A stretch of DNA of 64,000 nucleotides from Pyrocephalus nanus (Eukaryota > Chordata > Aves > Passeriformes > Tyrannidae). How positions within the stretch are numbered: the first letter of the stretch is position 1; each line of letters begins with the position of its first letter. The DNA lies in assembly GCA_038380795.1 (NCBI GenBank), contig CM076275.1, forward strand, positions 5,892,501-5,956,500. The letters run 5' to 3'. This document shows positions 1-13,600 of this stretch, in pieces. Both the position numbers and the translations under genes were made by a program. Under the pieces are notes generated by a model. The model saw only the letters and a program-made list of their open reading frames with translations, had not been told where the DNA came from and searched no databases.

Positions 1-1050
1 GGTTCAGCAGCATCCATTCAGTGGAAAAGGCTGGGTGATCAGAAGGAGGGATGAGCTTTCTGTGGCTGCCAGTGTTGATAAATAAGTAGGGAGACTTTGC
101 CCTTAGGAGAGGACACAGCTTTGAATTTCTGGTCAGTCCCACACTGGCCTTCTTGGGCTCAAGTTTATGGTTATTGCTCTTCCTGATGAATCAGATCCTT
201 CTTTGAGAAGGTCCACAGATCCTTGACAAGTGGGGATGGCTGTCTAGTGGGTACCCAAAGCTGTCCCGTGTCTGCTGGCACATGAACAGCATTGTGTGAC
301 ATCTGGGAAGTGGGGGGGGAACCACTTTGCTTCTCTTGGAAGTGCTAGGCAGCATATGGGTAAAGGCCATGTAGGTGCTCTGAGTGGGTGAACAGAAACT
401 ACCTCTGCCTGCAGGATCCTTGGGAAGGTTTTCCCCCAAGCAGACCTTGCCATGGAGCAGCCCAGCAAAGTGGAAGTGCCAAGGGGCCGTGCCGAGTGGC
501 CGCAGTCCGTATTTTTCACCATCTGTTCTCCCCTTGCTGTTTTCACAGCAGGAAAATATCCTTCACGTCCACAGTGTAGGCTCATTCATCTCCACTCCCC
601 AAGTGACAAGAGCATGAATCACCTGCTCGTCTCAGCCTTCTTCTTCCTCCCCAAATGTAGCGCTGGGCTCTGGCCCAAACGCCCGGCACCTTCGCACGGG
701 GTGCCCTGGCAGAGGAGGGATGAGCATCGTGTAGGGGATGAGCACCCACAGGACTAAGGCACTTCAGAAGAGGAGGGAGTGAAGCAGCTCTCCTACTCTC
801 TTGCTGCCCACAGAGAAGAGTTTAATCTCAATGGGAAGAAATTGAGAGAGGTGCATTTAATCCTGACCTTTGCACGGGGGAGGATGGCTTCTCTGGAATT
901 CACTTTTGTGTAAGGAAGGCAGCTCGGGGGCACTTCCCTCCCAACCGAAGTGTTTCGCTGATTGTGATTGGAAACCCAATACACCTTTGAGCAGAGCATG
1001 AGCCATCCTTAACCTATACAAAGTCAAGGAGATATCTTCATACCCACGTT

Positions 1051-1070
1051 AAAAAAAAAAAAAAAAAAAA
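1051..1070. repeat. poly(A) run, A20
   Basis: Twenty consecutive A, flanked by cacgtt and ttaatc. No retroposon body was recognised 5' of it. Confidence 0.9.
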
Positions 1071-4000
1071 TTAATCATTTCCTTTGGGCTTGCATTTTCC
1101 ATGTCAGGACTTTCCATAATAAAATAACTAAATGCAGTCCAATGCAAAATTCCCAGCAGAAACAGTGTAGATATGATGGAGATACTGCAAATAAGGAGAA
1201 ATGCATGTTCTGTTTAGTTTTCCCTGCTGTGATTGTGGCGAGACCTGGAGTTTTCCAATCTGAGCTTGGCAGAGAAAAGCAGAATATGTCTAACTACTGC
1301 AAGGATTATAATTATTGTTAGGCTTTCTGTAGTTTTATCAAAGTATGAAGTGAACTCTGGGAGAGTTGTAAATAATGCTTTCTCCCAGGATGTTCCCAAG
1401 CTGGACCCTGGCACATACAGGTGCTTCCCAGAGGGACTCCCTTCTGGTTGCAATCAATAACAGAAATGACTGTGGGGACAACCAGATGCACTGAAAAGTC
1501 ACTATGCTTGATGTGATGTCCTCATCATCCCTATGTGGGAAAACAGCCATTTACTGCCTATAAAACATTTTATTTTCTGAGGATATTAGAGGTTCCTGTG
1601 TAGGTGAGGGCATTAGCTTTATTTAAATGCTCAAAATATTTATTGAGGACATGCTTCCTCTATATTCTCTCCTGATAGGATGCCCCAAATCCAGTGACAT
1701 TAATTAGCTACTTAAACTTTTTTCCCCCCCAGCTATGGCCAAATCTCTCTGGATTTAGCAGCACTGCAAAGATTTAACAGAAAGTTTAAATGGGAAAAGA
1801 ATATGAGAGGAGAAATTGTAGGATAAGATTCTGTGCCTGTTAACTGATGGCATTTATAAATTATAGCTGAGAGATGTCATATCAGTGGAAATGGAAAACA
1901 GCTTAGTGGATTATAAAAATACCCTCTATAAACCATTTTAATGCCTAATTTTTTTAAGTCTCTTATGGTAGGTGTCATAAAAATGAGTTCTAGCAGAAAG
2001 GATAAAAATTTTCCCTCGGTAAACTGGCTAACTGGTGATTAGAGGCTGTCAGGGAGAACAAACTCTTGACAAGGCTGAGTTTGGCTGAGGACAGCAGTCT
2101 CCTGTTCCTGACGAGGTGAGTTTGCTTGTGGGTGAAGCAGATCCAAACCTGCAGGGTGAATATGACTGCAGCCAAATGTCCTCCCATTCCAAGGAGGCAG
2201 TTTCTGTTGATCAGGAGGAGAGGAACACCGAGGAGCGAGTGGTGGGGGCTCAGCTGTGGGGCAGGGACTATGTCAGGCTCTGTTTTGAGGCAGCCCACGA
2301 AGGGACATTGCGGAGGGACCGCAGCTCTGGAGGGAACAGGCAGGATGGCTGGAAACTGCAGTTGTGGATATGAGATAGGGTGATGCAAAAAGATGCCTGT
2401 GGGATGTCCTGGAAGCAGCCATGAGGTGGTGTTGGACAAAAAGATGCATCCTGGTGTCTACCACACTCCAGTGACTTTGGTTTCACTATTTTAGTTGCCC
2501 AGTGGCCAGTGTTATCTGGTACAGGCCATTTCAGAGAGGTTGCTACCCCAGGTTTCCTTACTCACTCCTCTGAGACCCCTGGGTATCTTCTGTCCCCTCC
2601 TGTGCTTTTGAAACCCACAGCCAAGGCTCGATTCTGGGTTAGGATATTTAAGGCTGCAGTGTTTTGCAGTACATTTTTCCCAGCTGCTTGTGTAGGAAAG
2701 GGTAAATGACCTACCTCTCCCTGTCCTTTCACAGTCTAGTTCCCGGGATGCATTCAAAGGCGCTTATTCTCTCGCTTCCTTTGAAGGCTTTGTGTCAGTC
2801 TTCCCCACAGATCCTTGTACCTCAGGCCTCTTTTGTGGTTTTTTTCTTTTCCCAGAAAAAAAATCTGCATGTGGGATAGAAAATGGCATTAACTTTCCCA
2901 ACGTGAGCTCACAGCAGAGCTGTATTTGCTATATGTCATTGGGACTGTCAGGCTGTTTCCACAGGGAGGCAAGATTTAGTGTATGGGCTCCAGCTGAGCA
3001 CCCTGTAGCACCAGTGCAGGAAAGGCAATTTCCCAAATTAAATTGCACAATACAGAATGTTGCTCAGCCTACTTCTGGGTCCTGTTCTCTGCAAGGGAGT
3101 TCATCGTGACATGAGCTGAAGGGATGAGTAACAGCCTTCAAATTGAAAGCTTTAAAAAAAAAAAAATAAAATCTTACACAGAATAATCCAAAGACAACTT
3201 GCACCCAAGTTCTTCAAACTCCAGTTGGGTTGGGAGTTTGTTTCCAGTCACAGAGAGATGAGCTGTCTTGCCTCTGGGCCTTTTCTGTTCTCTTGTATAA
3301 ATCAACCAAGGACTGACTATAAAATGAATTGGAGGGAAAAAACTAGGATTTCTCTGGCCCCGTTCCTTTCTTTCCCATTACCTTTTCTCTGTAGATGGCA
3401 CAAGCATGAGCCTTCATCTGTCCACCTTGCACCAAAAGCACCCAGAGAGGAAGAGATCTTGGGGACTCTTGGTTCACATAAAAGTTTTCACAAGGAAAAG
3501 CAAAAGAAAGAGAAAGAGGGAGGCATCTTCTTATTACAAAGCTTTCTTATCTAAAATTAGTGGTATTATTCAGAGACAATACAGGAGTAGTGACTTTTTA
3601 CAATTTTATAGTATTTGGGGGTTTGGCTAGCTCAGTAGTCAGTTTATTCTCTGGGAGACTGTTTTCGTCTTTACAGAGAGTTTCCAGCCCAACTTTCTTG
3701 GAGGCGTGAATAGACTGCAGCCTAAACCTTTATAAACCAGGCAGCAAATAAGTAGATTATGTGACTTATTAACACTGTTAAGCCCATCAGGTGTTTATAA
3801 AAAGTCAGAGCTGCTGGTTTTGTCAGGTGGCATTGCTGTGCCTGTGTAATAGTCCAGCAAACCAGCTCAGAGAGAAGGAGAAGCAGCTGCTGTTTAGACT
3901 TTCAGAGCTCCTTTTGTCTTGTCATCACCCAGTAATGGCTATAAACACCCATGTTCTCTCTAATTCCAGATGAATACACCCAATGCCCTCTGCTGCACAC

Positions 4001-5481
4001 ATTCTCTGCTCTCTGCCACGTTTTTGTCAGTGGAAGTATCCACAGTGGGTTGCAAAGTAATTCTTTGCATACACCCATAGGTGCCTACCAAGCCAAATGA
4101 GAATCCCTTTAGTACCAACTGATGAGGAAGGGTTCCAGAATGATCCTGTGAACTGTGCATTTTGGATGACTGGAACAAGAAAACAAAACTCTATGGTCTG
4201 GAATTTAGGAAGGAGGTTTTTTGGTGGGGTTTTGGTGTGGTTTTTTTTTTTTCCTCCTTGGTGCCTACTGTTCCATGGCACCAGGCTTTTCCACACATTC
4301 ATGTTGTACCACAACATGCAGTGATATTGCAAGAGGTTCTCTGGTGTGATGTACGTAGAAAACTGATTCCTCAGGAGATTTCAGCAAAATGGCACCTTGG
4401 GACATGATCCCATTGTTTGCAACATTCCTTTACACTGAGGATTCTGGTCCTTGCTCCTTTGTCATAATCATACACAAGGCTTATTGTAGTTATTTTTCAA
4501 GCTTGTCTTACCTGTTGTAAACTTCTGAAACAAAACTGGAGGAAATTAAATGCTGAAATTACAAGTCTGGTGGTAGAGAAGCTAATTCCCTTTGTTCTTT
4601 GAACACTGAATTTGAACAACTCTCTTAGAAAGGCTCTCCCACAGGACAGCTCCATGATGTGAAATTCCCAAGGGATATGACAAGTGAAATAAATAGTTCA
4701 TCTGCCAATGAATGTGGCAGCTGGATGATTGTATTTCTTGCTCGTAGGAAAAACCTTTTGGGTAGAAGGATCTCACCCAAATGAGGGAGAGGGTTTTGCA
4801 GATGGGAGTGCAAACATCTCTTTGTGTCTCCCAGCCAAACTAGAGGAGAACAAATCACTGATGGTTATTTTTGCTAAAGATATTTCAAAGGCATCATTGA
4901 ACCATGGCCTGTGGGGAGAGCTTATCCTGCATTCCCCCACATTAGCAGGAGATCTCTGTTAACACACCGAAATCCCAAACCCCACTATGTGCTGCTATTC
5001 AAGTCTTAAGCATCCTTTTGCAAATGCCGGTGCAGTTCAGTGTGATTTTGCAGTACTAACTCCAAAGGAAGCATGAAAGCAGGTAATCAAAAAAGGATAA
5101 CATCCTATTTTTCGAGGTTTCCAGTGTAGTGGGCTCCAGTTTGATTTATGCTTTAGTGGTGAGTTGTTTTGGGGTTTTTTTGGTAGGTCGTGGACAGCCC
5201 TCTGTCTGTCTCCCACTCAGAAATGTATTCTCTGTAAGTGCTCCAGCAGAAATGATGTCTGCTGGAGTCTGCAGACAGCCTAGACAAAAAAAAAAAAAAA
5301 ATCTCTCAGAAGCATGATCCACATCCTATTCCTCCCTCTCCCCACACACTCATCACTGCATCTTCTCCCAGTGGAGCAGTGCTGAAGCCTAAGATACCAC
5401 ATTAAATGTCAGTCATTTAACTACTAGTTATTTTAGCAAATAAGAGTGGGACTGTCTCCCTGGGGTTGACTGAAAATTGTT

Positions 5482-5560
5482 AAAGGAGGGAACAAAAGGC
5501 ACGAGAAGAGAAAAGAAAAGGAGAAGAAAGAGAGAAAAGAACAGAAAGGACAAAGGGAAG
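5482..5560. repeat. purine-rich tract
   Basis: About 80 bases almost entirely A and G (for example gagaagagaaaagaaaagga) with only scattered C. Low-complexity sequence. Confidence 0.8.
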
Positions 5561-7566
5561 CACCAGGCAGAAGGACTCGTGATGCCAGAATTTGAGAGAG
5601 ACAGTCAGAGGAAGGCGCCTCACTGACATCAATAGGCTGGTTCCCACCAAGTGGTTCAGGGGGCAATAATGAGCCCTTTGTGACATACCTAAATTACCCA
5701 GCCTCATCCTCAAGATTATGTTCTGACTTGGGTCTCTGATTCTCCTGCTGGTGTCAGCAGCAGATCTGCACTTTGCTGATCCAGTCCCAGTCCATTTATT
5801 TGCAAGGAAACCTTCTCCAACATGAGGGGATGCCCCTGTGTTTGGGAGGTGGCAAAAGAGCTGCTGATTAACGATATGAGAAGGATGGGAATCCTCTTTT
5901 CTTTTGACTTCTTTCTTGCTCCATATTCCCTTCCCCTTACATGATCTTCTGGAAGCCAATTAATAGTTGGTGGAACAGAAATGGAGCTGATATCTACTTA
6001 TTGCCTGTAACAATTGGGAGATTTTCTCTTGGAGAATCACGTTAGCTCCCTGTGTTGGCAGTGCAAGATTTCTCTACGTGCATATAGCATTCAGGGTGTA
6101 TTAATAAGCTGTCATCTGGTTGTTCTCATGAGTTGTGTTTGTTACATTCCCTGAGGCTCTGGTTTTCTGGCATGGAGGGCTACATGAGTTTTAAATCTGG
6201 AGTCTGTCCATGCACGACTTTCAAATTCACATTGGAGAACACTTCAGGAAGGAAAAAGCAGTTCTCAAGTCAGAAGAGCACCGTTGTTGCTGGCAGAGAA
6301 CACCACAAAGCAGAGAATCCCTCCCAGGAAGCCCTGTTCTCATCCAGAATTAATCAGAATAGTTTTTTGAAAGTGTATAGGGACTGTGGATATCCTCAGT
6401 TGCAACAGCTAATAGACATGCATAGAGATTTTAATGGCATTGCTCCAAGTAACCAAGAGCAGAATTGTCCCCTTGCCTGGGGATCCCAAACCTGACCTCC
6501 AGTATCATCAGGAATAGTGTGTTTTTCTGAGAGTAAACATGGAACCCCACTCGAAAAATCAAACCGGCAAAACCAAACCCAACCCACTGTTCCTTAAATC
6601 ACTGCAAAATAACAACCAGATAATTATCTTTAAGATATCTCCATTTACTTATATCTTAAAAGGCACACCAAAATCCTAACTATGTAGAAGATAAAGCCAA
6701 TGCCTGCATTTTGTGTGAATATGCAATCACAATGATAAACTCTCTCCTGTTAATATTTCATCTGCTTGTCATTTTCAACATAGATGAGGGAGGGCAGGAA
6801 AAGTGAATTTGTGCTGGGAGTCTATGTAATATCCATTAGAAAAAACAATGCCTGACAAGCATAGCAGCCCCTTGAGAGCTTAATCATCATTGAAACTAAG
6901 TACAGAAGGAGGAAACCAAACCTTTTGTGAAAGCTTGGGGGTTTTTTTAAAGAAATGAGCCAAAGCAGACTCATATTTTGCTTGTTCGAGGCTATTCTAT
7001 GTAAATGAGAGCAAAGTACTGCAACAATCAGACAAAAAAGTTATTTTACGTCATTGTCCACTGAGGTTTCGACTTTCAGTGTGCTTTTCCAATGTCTTTT
7101 AAAAATTATTTTATCCCAGAAATAATAAAAGGCCCATTCACATGCTGTTGTAGAAGGTCAGAGAGAAAAGGCTTAAGTTGGCTCTATGATTCACACCTTA
7201 TTTTTAATACTCTGTTTGTATGCATAAAAAAAATTGGTTTGATGTAGTTGGTACCAAATTAACCCTTACCCCTTCAGGGTTCAGCATGCAGAGCATGCTT
7301 GTAGAGCAATATCTGAAAATCCCATTGCTGTGTAACCAGAAATGCCAAGTGATAAAAGTCCTTATTTGATGGTCTTACTTGTCATTATCTGTAGAGGAGG
7401 CACCTCTTTTTAAAGATAACATAGGAACACAAAAGCTGTTACACTGAGCCCAACCAAAGATCAAACTACTCAATGCACTGTCTGTGATAATTTGGTATAG
7501 CAGCCATTTAAAGGACAGTATAAAAGATACTGCCTCCTGGTTTGATGCTGTATAATGTGAAGTTAT

Positions 7567-7625
7567 ATTTTATATATATATATATATAAAATTATATGTA
7601 TTACAATATATGTAATATATAATAC
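7567..7625. repeat. AT-rich repeat with (TA)9 and a short inverted repeat
   Basis: A (TA)9 run lies at 7571-7588, followed by attacaatatatgtaat, an inverted repeat with 6-bp arms and a 5-base loop. The whole stretch is nearly free of G and C. Confidence 0.85.
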
Positions 7626-10600
7626 TAGAATTTGCATCCAGAGTATCTTGCTTAATAGCCAGCAGCAGAGCAACTCCCAAGTATTAGTAATCTCAAAATT
7701 CATTTACACCGAGGCTCATCTGGCACAGAATTCCAAGACTTAATATTGCATCACTTGGAAAAATACCACTTTGGTTTTAAACCCACTGCCTGTTCTTTTC
7801 TGGGTTTTCCCCTAAATCTTGGTCTTTGAGAAATGAAGAATGTGTGTTATTATTACCTTGTTCCCCTTTCCAACCATTCTTGATTTTATGGGTCTCTATC
7901 AGCCCCTTGGCATTCATCTCTTTTTTAGTCTGCACAGTCCTAATGTCCTTAGTGTCCAAATATCTCAAGTCATCCGTGACCCTGAAAGTTGTTTTAACCT
8001 TTTGATGCCTTTTTGCATTCTACAGTATCCACTGGGACACGTGGAAGGGTTTTATCTGTTCTTTGGCCCTTTCCTATGTTGGAAACTCTCTGCCTTTACA
8101 CCTTGTGGGGTTTGCTGTCTTCTACAAATTCCTCATGGTCCTGATTTTCATATCTCCAGGATGTGATCAAATGGGCACGTAAATGGAGACAGATGCCTCT
8201 TGTGGCACCTGTAATGGACTGTTTCAGCCATTAGATCTGCAGGAATCATTTTTCCAAGGCCTCCTTCTCTCCAGGGGGAGAACTGTTGCATTATTCATGG
8301 TCGCTATTTCCACTGTAAACTCTTGTCTCATGATTACAGCCTGCCACGCTTTCCCCCCCTCAGTTTCCTCCCCCAATTCTCTTGCACTTTCATGTTTCTT
8401 GCTCCTTTGCAGTGCTGAAGGTGTGCCTCCTTGAAGTGCTCATGGAGAAAGTATTCTGTCATGAGAAGAACACAGAGCTCCAGCAGCCTCCCTGTGTGTC
8501 TGATGAACAAGACAGTGAACCCCCCCCCCCTTTCTGCATATGCATTTTGTCCCATCAGCAATGGAGCCAATTTCACTTTAATTTTTAAAAGAATGGAAAA
8601 GTACACACTCACCTCCCCTCACTTATAGCCAAAGGGAGTGATTTGGTAGCTAGCTTGAATATCTTGTATCAGAATAGTCTACTGCTTCAAATTTTATGCC
8701 ATACGGGAGTAATTCAGATAGCCTGGAACAACTTCATCCTGGATGTAACAAGGATAAAAACTTTATAAGTCTCATTGGATTGCCTTAGCCTTTTACATGA
8801 TTTCTTACTAAGTAATTGATTTAGAAAATAGTAGGAATAGAAAAATATGCCCCTAATGGGAGAGCACTGCAATTTTCCATGTCTTTGTTATACATAACTT
8901 CCATGTGTATTTAAATGAGTAGCATCAGCATAGAGCCAGGAGATATTATGCAGAAAAATAAGTGTTTTGGGAGTATCTGATGAATGAAAATAAGAATCAT
9001 TTGGAAGATCTGACCTTGCAAACATTTAAGCACAAAACTGTTACCATAACCTTGCTCAAGCCCTTTCCTTACCAGGGGCTGTGGGATCTCGGGTAGGGGC
9101 CCATCTTTTTTCTGCAGCAGCATCCCAAGCCATCCTTCCAATCTTTTCTCACCTCTGTTCCTGCTTTACTAACAAGACAAATTCAGACATTTAAATAGAG
9201 AGAAAACAGGAATCTGAGGGGATTGAGAAGTAATTTTCCATTTCTATAATGATTTTTGTTCTGACATTTCCAGAAACATATGGCCCCATGTTCTGCAAGC
9301 GGTTTCTTAGGATGTGCTGTCCCTCTGCCTTGCTTCCCAGAACTCACAGTCCCCCACACACATGCTCACACCAACGTGCAATGATGCCCAGCACTGCACT
9401 CCAGTCTGTTGGCAGCAGGGAAGGCGGGATCTGTGCATCCCATCCTCTGGGTTCCTCTGGAGTTCAGCCCTTCTTGCTTCAGGAACAGGAGCTTATTAAG
9501 ACACGCTGCTGTATGGCTTAAGCAATCTGCTTTAAAGGAGGCAGATTAGGGCCAGCAGGCACAGTTTCATTGTTTTGAACACCCTGAGTTCAAGAGCTCA
9601 GGTGCTCCCAGGAAAACTGTTCCTCTGGTGCTCTGGGCAGCTCTGCAGCCTGAACAGGTCTATGAGCTGCCACCTCTGCAGCAGCTTGCAGGCTGGGAAT
9701 TGGAAGAGATTTCACTGAAAACCTTCCTTTCCCATTTTCCCTCATTTGCAATATGTCACGTAGGTCTGAGGAGCTGAAAGAACGGTAGGGGCAGGGGTTC
9801 ACAAGTGCTTCACTGGTCTGAGCAGGAAGAACTACAGATTCCATGTGCTGCTGGTGACAGATAGGCCGAAAACAGCAGCAGATCCTGCAACAGGAGCCCT
9901 GTTGCTAAGGAGAACCCTCTGCAGGAAGGGAGAGAGGAGTCTCCAAAACATACGCAGATATCCAGGGTGTCCCTGTGAACGGCTCTGTCTGCACAACCAC
10001 TGCAGACAAAGGGGATTGCAGTAGAAATTTGAGTAGCTTCTTGGGTCCAGGTCCTTATATCATCTGTGCTTTGTGTAGCTCTCCTGGATTGCGTGTAAAT
10101 TTTTTAAAGCCAAATAATATGAAATATATAAGAAAATACATATATGAAAACTCTGAGAAGAATCCACCCCATTTTAATATCGATTGTCCCAAGGACCATT
10201 TCATACAGCAACAACCACCCCCTTTATGTATTCTTTTTTCCTGCCCAAGCTATTTTTTCAGGAAAAGATGGTGTGGGCGTGGGAATCAGAGCTGAGGGAG
10301 GATCATGAAAAGCTGAAGGAATTGGAGGGCAGGTGATGGGGAGGAAAAAACATTACCTACCACATATCTCTTGTGGCATCAGGACTGGGGTTCCTCCACC
10401 AGAGCAGGGGGTGCCATGGACCCCTCCTGGTGTGGCGTGGCAGATGCAGGGATGCCTGGGGGCACTGGGATGCTGCTGTGCCGGCAGAGGCCGTGTCTGA
10501 ACCGGAGCTATTTTCAGACCATGGTAGACGGGGCTGTGGCTGCCAAACAGATGGTTCCTGACCTCCCAGCAGGTATCCCAGGAGAGAGCAGTTTGCAAGC

Positions 10601-13600
10601 ACAGCAGCTACCTGAGCCTGCCGTTTGCAGTGGCACCGTTTCCTCGAAATTCCCCCCTCCCCAGCCCTGGAAGTGACACTTCCAGGAACGATTTCTCCAC
10701 CTCCCACACGCAGAACCAGAAAGCCCATTTTGCTTGCAGATCCCTGAAATTGGAGGGGAACATCCAACCTCACTACACAGTTCTGCTAATGAAGCTGCTG
10801 AGAGTAATTTAAGTGGAGCAATATCTGTTATGATATTTGAAATAAGGCTTGCTGGGGATAATTATGCCACTCAGCTCTCTCAGTGTCCCTCAGCATACAG
10901 ACGTGTGCCCAGCACCCCTGGCAGAGTAATAGCAGCTTTCTAGTTGTACCTCTCATACTAAAGAGGGTCTGTGCTGAGGCTCAGTCTCTGTGCAGCACTC
11001 AGGTCCCCATGGGCACTGACATGAGCCATGAAATTCAGTCTCATCACCAGGGAGATCTGGAGGCTGCTGTCTCTGCTCACCAGCACTGGGGGAGTGGTGA
11101 TGGGCTTCAGAGAGTACTTTCATTCCTGTGTGTCTGTGTCGTTGGCTTTTTCTGTGATGAAAGTGCAGAAATAAAGGGTTAGGAGCAAACTACCCCAGCA
11201 CATGAAGAGCAGCAGTTCTCTGCTGTGTGTCTCTGTGCTGTCTCTGCTGTCCCCCTGCCATCAGCTACACCATCCCACTCCACGTGGGCTGAGTGACCCA
11301 CATTGTGCCAGCTTGTGGCTCCCAGCCCCAGCCTCCTCCTTGAGGATTTTGCCTTTTCTTTCTAACTCCAAGAAGGTTTATTTTGAGATAGGAAACCTCA
11401 AAGGCATCCCTCTGCTGCCCTGCTGCCAACAGTGCTCCCTTGCTCATCAGCTGGCATACCCTGCCTGCTGTTATCTCCATTATAAAATCACAGAATGAGT
11501 TATGCAACATAAAATCATCCTGGGTGAGTTTTGATCTCATTTACACCTCTGTGAATCAGAAGTGGTTTTTTGGTTATGATTTTTGTTGCTGGTCTTGCAA
11601 AAGGGAAGATGACTCGGGGCTCCCCTGAGTTTTCAGGAGAAAAGTTAGAGTGGGAGAAAAAGGACTGAAAAAATGAAAGAGTGTTATATGAAAAGGGAAT
11701 TTCTCTTTCCCACAAAGGCTACTGTTTGTCATCCCATCCTTTAAGAGTGATCTCTTGCATTCTTGATTCCAAGTTCTGGCTCAGGTCAGTTAAAAGTGAC
11801 GCCAGATGCATTGAGTTACAGTCACAAAAAGAAGGTGCTGATTTCTCCTTTCTCTCTGAATTCTTTCAGAAGCCATTTTTATTTCTTCAGTCTTGATAAT
11901 GGAAGATTGTAAGGAATTTCTTTTTTAATTCCCTTTTCTGGATATGTTTATCCAAATCAAGCTTGATACTTCAGAAAACAAGAGAATCTGATAGGAGAAC
12001 CCAGGCCCACTACTTTAGGAAATTCTGTGGGCCGGTTCAATATGTCAAGGTATTCAGCATGATTCAACTACAGTGTTCTTGTGTCTGACACAGGATGGAG
12101 GGATGTCTGCCAGCAATGCTTTTGTTGACCCAGGTTCTGGGTGGTTGGTACAACCTCCCAAGGCACGTCCTGGCCCAAATCTCTGTTTTTGTGAAAATGC
12201 AGGAGAAAAGCAGGCTATTTCATGCTATGCCAGCAGAAATCTTGCTGATTTTTTGCTCTGGGAGAAAAGGGACTTGGCAGCTGTGGGGATTGTTCAGGTC
12301 TGCATTACCAAGGCATCTTCTGGGCATAGTGATTTTCTTCATAGGGCCATATTACTGCTCAGTGACTGCATAAATAAGCGTGTTTTCTTTTCAAGGCAGC
12401 GAGTAACGGCCCTGGAAATTCTGTGCAGCTGTATAACCTCTACTAGCTCTTGTAGTCCTTCAGAGACTCTTGATTTTTTTTCCCCATTGCCCCTCTGACT
12501 CAGTTCTTTTTAATGATATTTACAGCATTTAATAAGGAACTCCAAATTGCCTTGGTAAACCACTGATTCCTGCATGTGGGTAAATTGACTCTCTTTGTTA
12601 CTCTGTGTGGATTATCCTCCTCTCAGAGCCAGTGCAGAGAATGTGCTTCAATGCACAATATATCCCATCTTTTGAAATTCATGAAGGATTTTTTTTTCTA
12701 TACCTTCTGTATTTCATTTCTCTAGCCCAGGTGCTGTCAAAACCTTGAAATCTACGGCTCTTACATTTCCTCTGTGAAACCCCCCACCCCCCCAACACCA
12801 GTTGGAGAGAATTCACCCAGCAGGTGTGTGCAACACATGGATCACAACCTTTACACCTCACTGTGCATCCAGATGTGTGTGTGCTTAACTCTCAACAGCC
12901 AAGCAGGCTGACCTTACACCACAGGCAGGGGTGAGATGCTGAAAGCCAGCAGCAGCCTGATGCTGAGCCAGGACTCAGCGATAGGATGAGTCCATAGCAA
13001 TGGATGTGGCTGAGGAGCCTTTTGTAACTGCTCTCTATCCTGCCTGGTACTGCTCTCTGGAAGCACTCAGTTAATAGCAATCGGGTTCCTGAAACCATAA
13101 GCTTGTTTTACAAGTCATGCATTTTTAATACTATGTTGAATTTGAGGTTTCTTTTTATTAATCTCTCGCTTTTTAGCACTGAAATCTCATATTCTTAATT
13201 TTTTTTCCCTCCTGAGGTTGAAAGTCTGTACCTTACTGAAAAAGAAAAAGAGATATATGACTCAATCAAATGACTCCAGGACCCTAGACTTTATAGACCT
13301 CAGTCAACCTTGCAAGCCCTGTTCTGAGACTACAAGAGCCAGTAGGACTGTCTGCATCCCTAAATCAGTGATGAAACCCCATGTGTTAATTTTCAGTGAG
13401 AAAAATATCCCTGAGTGTCATTGCATGTGGTTTATGTAAAGCTCTGCCTCAGCCCTTACTGCTGTGAATTTGGGCCAGCACTTAGAGCAGAGATGGAGGG
13501 GCTGAATCACTGGAGACATTCTGTTTCTGTGTAAATGATTTTATGGCCATTGCAAGGTCTCCTGCAGTTGCTGTAACACCACTTTAGGAACAAATCCGCT

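Larger units (their letters stand above)
1..7560 (+). other. GRIA1: GRIA1 intron 2, 5' segment in window (no gene seen)
   Basis: This is non-coding intron sequence by position, upstream of exon 3. Open frames here are short, overlap on both strands and show no family resemblance. It contains A20 at 1051-1070, G/T-rich low-complexity patches near 4214-4255 and 5167-5185, a purine-rich tract at 5482-5560, and AT-rich stretches (about 1560-2000 and 6590-7150) that look less repeat-like. I did not see GRIA1 exon 2, the signal-peptide exon or a CpG-island promoter. The assignment to intron 2 assumes that no exon lies between here and 40265. Confidence 0.75.

Noticed and set aside
7900..8030. Possible ancient antisense CR1-like sequence
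   Set aside because: Pyrimidine-rich wording is suggestive, but no diagnostic block such as the ccttccaac tail or attctatg repeats is present.
10357..10773. Antisense open frame in a GC-richer patch, considered as a nested exon
   Set aside because: No known domain, no flanking splice sites that make sense, and competing open frames on both strands.
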